Shown here: positions 62,291-64,000 of the stretch, in pieces
Layout: the number at the start of each line of letters is the position of its first letter
How positions within the stretch are numbered: position 1 is the first letter of the stretch
Assembly (NCBI GenBank): GCA_002749535.1
Contig: MZZL01000382.1
Coordinates: forward strand, 186,001-250,000
Source of the DNA: Apophysomyces variabilis
Lineage: Eukaryota > Mucoromycota > Mucoromycetes > Mucorales > Mucoraceae
Direction of reading: 5' to 3'
DNA length: 64,000 nucleotides
The notes under the pieces: generated by a model
Told to the model about the DNA's origin: nothing
Databases searched by the model: none
What the model saw: the letters and a program-made list of their open reading frames with translations, nothing else
Program-made: the position numbers and the translations under genes

Positions 62291-63512
62291 CTACAACTTT
62301 GCAAACTGCGCTGGTTTCTTGGTCATAAATGCTTGGACCGAATTAACGATGTCCTATTACCGGTTTCTTCCAGTCAGAATTTGCTCGTTTTGCTTCTCTC
62401 TTACCTCTGTATTAGCCATTGCTGCATTCCATGTTGCAACGTAATTTAAACCATCAGCAACAGAATGGTCGCGGCAATAATTAAGCACTTGTCTGCAAAT
62501 GCTCTATGAGTACCAGAATATCGGGAATTTGGGCATCCTTACTTTATACCGTAAACGGCGACGGGTGATTTGGAGGCAATCAGCTTGGCCATTTTAATAG
62601 CTTCCTCTATTTATCTATGTGTTAGAAAAAGAAGGACAGATTTTCATCTTCTGCCGATCCTACCTAGTAATTGTTCCTTCGTGTCCAGCACCTTGTTGAC
62701 GAGCCCACTGTTCAATGCCTCCTCGGCATACATGCTATTTTTTTGAGGGCGATAAGCAATAAGTCAACCGATTAACATGTTCCTACTCGCCTTCTTCCTG
62801 TTAGGCAAAGCTCTCGCACCAAGCTGGCGCTGCCAATGACCTTTGGTAGACGTTGTAGTGTACCAACATCTGCAGTCAAAGCAATATCAACTTCCTAGAA
62901 AAATGATCCGTAAGATTAGAGAAGCAACAAGAAAAAGAAAAGAGCCAAACCGATACGAACCTTGACAGAGAAATACGCGTCTTTGCTGCAGTAGCGAATG
63001 TCACATGCAGTAATCAAATCAATCCCAGCGCCAATGCAGGCGTTATGAACAGCTGCAATCACTGGTTTATGGCACGTTTCAATGGCAGTGAAAGCGGCCT
63101 GGAATTCTTCAATATGCTTTCGAATACTATAAGCAGCTCGAGCAGGATCAGGAGATTGATTAGTAAAGTCGAAAGGAGGATTGCGTACTAGGATACAGAA
63201 TTAAAACGTCTCCGTTTTGAATTTTCAGGTGACAATAGCACTCACAGTCAAGGCCAGCCGTAAACATGCGGCCGGCACCAGAGATAACTATAGCTAAGAT
63301 ATCCTTATCTTCGGAAAGGTCGCGGAACGCAGCGTGAACGTCACGAACAGTTCTAAGGCAACCATGGATCAGTTATGCATTCAAGGCCGGGGAAGATTCC
63401 TTACGCGTCATTGAAAGCATTCAAGGATTTAGGTCTGTTGAGTTGAACATGAGCGATGCCTCCGGGAATGAGAGTCACTGAAACTACTTCGTATTGGTAT
63501 TTGTTAGACATG
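62291..63512 (-). CDS. Delta(3,5)-delta(2,4)-dienoyl-CoA isomerase (enoyl-CoA hydratase/isomerase family)
   Basis: Auxiliary enzyme of unsaturated fatty acid beta-oxidation. The gene starts at 63512 (MSNKYQYEVVSV) and has several short introns. The crotonase fold shows HVQLNRPKSLNAFND, AIVISGAGRMFTAGLD, and KPVIAAVHNACIGAGIDLIT. The block DIRYCSKDAYFSVKEVDIAL followed by TADVGTLQRLPKVIG carries the acidic residues (Asp in ACDIR, Glu in KEVD, Asp in TADVG) that distinguish dienoyl-CoA isomerase from hydratases. Later exons give EEALNSGLVNKVLD, YCRDHSVADGLNYVATWNAA, and the end FMTKKPAQFAKL. The terminal AKL fits a type-1 peroxisomal targeting signal. The stop is at 62293..62291. The gene is intact as far as I spliced it. 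Confidence 0.9.
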
Positions 63513-63685
63513 TCAGACGAAAGTGTGGGGAAGTAATGAAAACGGGATTGACTATTGGTCATCATTTTTATATCTTGTTATTGAAACCCCGTAGGGCATG
63601 AATTAAAAAGGGCAATTACAGATTTTTCTCCTAGAATTGCCTAAAACAAGTAATCTACATTTGTCAGACAAGATGCAATGCATAA

Positions 63686-64000
63686 TCACGCTGCTGCTAC
63701 TTCGCTCTCGCTAGGTGTTACTGAGCTCGGCATTGTGGTTGTAGCCATGTTTTCCCCCGCTGAAGATTTGGCAAATAACATGTCAAGAGTAGCCATGGTT
63801 TGAACCAGCTGTTCTTGTAACTTGATTTCATGTTTAACTTTAGTGGATAATCTTGCTATCAGATCGTCGATGAGAGGTGATTGTCCAAAAACAGGCATGT
63901 ATAAATCTATAATATCATAATGTCAACACTAAATTTGTTCAATAACACAGATAGTATGTACTCACCGATCACCACATCCGCTACATCCACGATGAGATTG
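63686..64000 (-). CDS. Unrecognised protein, 3' part only
   Basis: An exon entering from the right edge (64000..63966) reads LIVDVADVVI. It joins in phase (GTGAGT donor, TATAG acceptor) to a terminal exon that ends in TAA at 63686. The joined piece contains DLYMPVFGQSPLIDDLIARL and then a coiled-coil-like helix (TKVKHEIKLQEQLVQTMATL), followed by a Ser/Thr/Ala-rich tail. I do not recognise the family. The upstream part is outside the window. Confidence 0.55.

Overview
The window is eukaryotic nuclear DNA from a filamentous fungus, most likely an early-diverging Mucoromycota (Mucorales-like) species. Four observations point there: genes are broken by many short (about 50-100 nt) GT-AG introns, the sequence is AT-rich, a CotH spore-coat-type invasin family gene is present, and there are Fanzor, Helitron, Tnp2-type and Crinkler sequences of the kind seen in these fungi. 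I cannot name the species. Genes were assembled by eye from spliced exons; many exon joins were checked for reading phase.

Housekeeping genes occupy the edges and the middle. Left edge: the 5' part of cytochrome c oxidase subunit 6 (minus) and a small animal-type mitochondrial glutamate dehydrogenase (minus). Middle: a dynein light chain roadblock gene (minus) divergent from a delta-COP gene (plus), followed by the exocyst subunit SEC3 (plus); these act in motor-driven transport, COPI vesicles and exocytosis. Right part: a CotH-family secreted protein (plus), a small two-exon secreted peptide with a six-cysteine defensin pattern (minus), eEF1B-gamma (minus), a DUF1764 protein (plus), the 2144-residue N-recognin E3 ligase UBR1 (minus), a peroxisomal dienoyl-CoA isomerase (minus) and the 3' end of an unrecognised gene (minus).

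Between these blocks lie accessory regions. About 8.9-12.1 kb holds a decayed Fanzor (eukaryotic TnpB-like RNA-guided nuclease family) gene. About 13.5-16.5 kb holds an apparently intact 921-residue Crinkler (CRN) protein: ubiquitin-like header, P-loop NTPase and PD-(D/E)XK nuclease. About 16.8-22.4 kb is a decayed Helitron with a recognisable 3' terminus just upstream of the CRN gene. About 22.8-29 kb is a graveyard of transposon pieces, including a Tnp2-like transposase and a second possible Helitron 3' end. About 39.5-42.3 kb holds a second, different Fanzor relic, followed by an IS630/Tc1-type transposase fragment.

The items most worth following are the intact CRN nuclease next to a Helitron end, the two Fanzor relics, and the plectasin-like defensin precursor, whose mature part is hidden in a spliced frame. 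Long intergenic stretches (3.2-5.9, 6.0-8.9, 37.1-39.4, 43.4-45.7, 47.8-49.7 and 52.5-54.1 kb) show no gene I can support. I saw no rRNA, tRNA or CRISPR array.
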